A stretch of 34,450 nucleotides of DNA from JBDKTH01 sp964558295 (GTDB taxonomy: Bacteria > Planctomycetota > Planctomycetia > Pirellulales > Thermoguttaceae): contig CAZLDQ010000035.1 of NCBI GenBank assembly GCA_964558295.1, forward strand, positions 1 through 34,450, in the 5' to 3' direction. Every line of letters begins with the position of its first letter. Position 1 is the first letter of the stretch. A model generated the notes under the pieces. It saw nothing but the letters and a program-made list of their open reading frames with translations, did no database searches and was not told where the DNA came from. Positions 32,878 through 34,450 of this stretch are shown in pieces. The position numbers and the translations under genes were made by a program.

Positions 32878-34450
32878 ATGGAAAGGTCGTCGCTGGTTTG
32901 CCAGTGGAACCGTCATGAACCTGCGAAAAAGGCTCTAGGCGCGATTGCAGGCCCCTGCTTGCTCGCCGTGTGGCTGGTCGGGATTCAGGGCGCTGGTGCC
33001 AGCGAGCCCTCCTCGACTCTTCAAATTTCGACCTCGCCTGCGGCAACTATGCGGGTCCTCAGTCCGGAAAGCCCAGTTGTCGAGCGGGTCAGTGCGGAAG
33101 TCTGGGTTACCTCGGAGGATTCCTCGCAGGTGCTCCCAGCCAAGCTCGACGAGCAAGTGAACAAGTCTAAGCCCGAGCCTCAGGTGGTGCTCACACCCAA
33201 GCCGAGCCCGGCGAAGATCGAACCGATCCGAGGTATCGACCGCGAGTTGCTTGGCACGCGAGAGGCAAGGGAAGCTCGTCGCGACTCTCTCCGTTCGACG
33301 CCGGCCACGACCGAGATCGATCGCGTATCGGCCTCAACGCCGGTCATCGCCAACCGGCTCGCTCAAATCCGCGAAACGCCTGACCGGGCAAAGGGAAACA
33401 CCCCGCCGCTGCGGGTCGTCTTGCCGACGGGCAAGCCAGAGGGCGAGGAGGTACAGGTTCAACTGAGAGCATCCACGGTGCGGAATGCCGCCTCTGGGAA
33501 CGGCGAGGTGAAATCAGTTGCCCCGCAAAACGATCTTGTTCAGAGTCAGGCGGCTCCTGTCGACCGAACGACCTCAAGCATCAAAGCGGTGGAGAACAAG
33601 CCCGTTGCAGCTAGCCCAAAGACGACCACTCTCCAGCAGCCGTCGCCTGTTCGCCAACCGATGCCAGAGCCGGCTCCCGCGTTCACCCGGAACCGTCTGC
33701 CTGTCAGGTCGGCCTCGGTGGCCATCACTCCCCCGGCAAAGGTCAGCGAGAGCAACGTGGGGACAGACCTTGATGTCAACCTCCAGACGACAAGCCTTAC
33801 ACAGTCGGCGACGGACTCGGTCCACGCTTTCGCGCGAAATCGCTTGAACGTGAAGCCGGAGGAACCCGACGTTCGGCCTGTTCAGCAGATGCCGACGCTG
33901 GCCCAGCGTCCTCGGACGGTCGAGTTGCCGCCGGCCGCTGCGGAAGAACCTGCTGCCGCCAAGCCTGTGCCGGCGAAGGTCGACACGACTTCGGAGAAAA
34001 CGGAGCCTGTGCCGCATTCCGTGCCGATGGTTGCGCCGGGAACAAAACCGGAGCCAAGTGCTCCGAAGCTCCCAGCGGCCCCCCCCGTTGTGTCTCGTGA
34101 GGCATCGCCGGCAACGCCGCCGTTGAAGCCAAGGCCGGCAACGCCACCATCGCTTGTCAGCGAAGATGCCGTAGTCGGGCCTTTTGAGGTCATCGAAGAG
34201 TCGGGGGAGATGTCGGTGATGCTCCGACGCAGCAAGCTACTGCGGACCCGGGTGGACATCTACCGCACGGCCGTCGTTGATCCGTCGGTCTGCGACGTGA
34301 TCCAGTTTACCCCACGCGAAATATCCCTCATCGGCAAGGGCCAAGGCGCTACCCATGTGACGTTCTGGTTTAACGACAACAATTTCCGGCCGGTGACCTA
34401 CCTGGTGCGAGTTGTTCCCGATCCGGAGGTTCAGAAGCGGCGCGAGGAGC
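32878..34450 (+). CDS. Secretin-like protein, pilus/type II secretion N-terminal module, partial (right edge)
   Basis: An open frame of 524 codons runs from ATG 32878 to the window end with no stop. GAGAGG seven bases upstream supports this start; ATGs at 32848 and 32863 are in frame but lack as good a site. Residues of about 19-42 are a signal peptide (LGAIAGPCLLAVWLVGIQGA). Residues of about 45-430 are a disordered Pro/Ala/Thr/Lys/Val-rich region with a short repeated motif (AFTRNRLPV, AFARNRLNV). From residue 436 a folded domain begins: FEVIEESGEMSVMLRRSKLL and VDPSVCDVIQFTPREISLIG and GKGQGATHVTFWFNDNN. This matches the pilus-formation N-terminal domain found before secretin pores in CpaC/RcpA and GspD-like proteins. 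The secretin part should lie just beyond the window. Reverse-strand frames inside this region are shadows. Confidence 0.85.
   Translation, partial: MERSSLVCQWNRHEPAKKALGAIAGPCLLAVWLVGIQGAGASEPSSTLQISTSPAATMRVLSPESPVVERVSAEVWVTSEDSSQVLPAKLDEQVNKSKPEPQVVLTPKPSPAKIEPIRGIDRELLGTREAREARRDSLRSTPATTEIDRVSASTPVIANRLAQIRETPDRAKGNTPPLRVVLPTGKPEGEEVQVQLRASTVRNAASGNGEVKSVAPQNDLVQSQAAPVDRTTSSIKAVENKPVAASPKTTTLQQPSPVRQPMPEPAPAFTRNRLPVRSASVAITPPAKVSESNVGTDLDVNLQTTSLTQSATDSVHAFARNRLNVKPEEPDVRPVQQMPTLAQRPRTVELPPAAAEEPAAAKPVPAKVDTTSEKTEPVPHSVPMVAPGTKPEPSAPKLPAAPPVVSREASPATPPLKPRPATPPSLVSEDAVVGPFEVIEESGEMSVMLRRSKLLRTRVDIYRTAVVDPSVCDVIQFTPREISLIGKGQGATHVTFWFNDNNFRPVTYLVRVVPDPEVQKRREE

Noticed and set aside
33574..34259. 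Several minus-strand open frames near the right edge
   Set aside because: They are shadows of the uninterrupted plus-strand frame that begins at 32878 and ends in a recognisable secretin N-terminal module.

Overview
The window reads as a stretch of bacterial chromosome, most likely from the phylum Planctomycetota (Pirellulales or a Thermogutta-like lineage). That placement is an inference from moderately high GC, loosely packed genes on both strands, many large secreted proteins with PKD, CARDB, TIG, PA14-like or TPR modules and low-complexity linkers, a peptidase_MA/DUF1570-like protein, and a secretin N-terminal module. No rRNA, tRNA, CRISPR array, intact prophage or intact insertion sequence was seen.

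Layout. 1-276: start of a KaiC-like protein (minus strand, runs off the left edge). 277-1262: about 1 kb without a credible gene, holding a tandem array of hairpin units at 406-630. 1263-6848: a MoxR-type AAA+ ATPase with a long proline-rich tail, divergent from three plus-strand secreted proteins (PA14-like/PKD/TPR protein, glycerophosphodiester phosphodiesterase, unknown protein). 6850-9745, minus strand: GT4 glycosyltransferase, dapA and pdxJ. 10114-16555: a small helical protein, a secreted SurA/PpiC-type prolyl isomerase, mfd, and an arginine-tract protein. 16888-20274: two secreted plus-strand proteins, one with His-rich, Trp/Tyr-rich, CARDB-like and TIG-like parts. 20362-22831: two overlapping M16 peptidase genes with complementary half active sites. 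23002-29143: GNAT acetyltransferase, nfo (endonuclease IV), a small membrane-anchored protein, aconitase and an RluA-type pseudouridine synthase. 29251-29593: an IS3-type transposase relic in a gene-poor region. 30284-34450: a secreted protein with an internal duplication, a probable pseudo-peptidase, and the start of a secretin-like protein with a very long disordered N-terminus that runs off the right edge.

How the genes work together. Housekeeping genes (dapA for lysine and peptidoglycan precursors, pdxJ for vitamin B6, acn for the TCA cycle, mfd and nfo for DNA repair, an RNA pseudouridine synthase) are interleaved with envelope and secretion genes. The only firm translational coupling is the M16 pair: the second gene starts at TTG inside the end of the first, behind a GGAGG ribosome-binding site. 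Several genes have readable sigma70-like promoters (pdxJ, the prolyl isomerase, mfd, and the genes at 19096, 25022 and 30284). Two genes cut by the window edges (left KaiC-like, right secretin-like) were found by direct translation.

No single locus here is clearly a new defence or mobile system. The most distinctive items are the hairpin array, the split-site M16 pair, the His/aromatic-rich CARDB-like protein, the arginine-tract protein beside mfd, the catalytically dead peptidase-like protein, and the secretin with its disordered leader.
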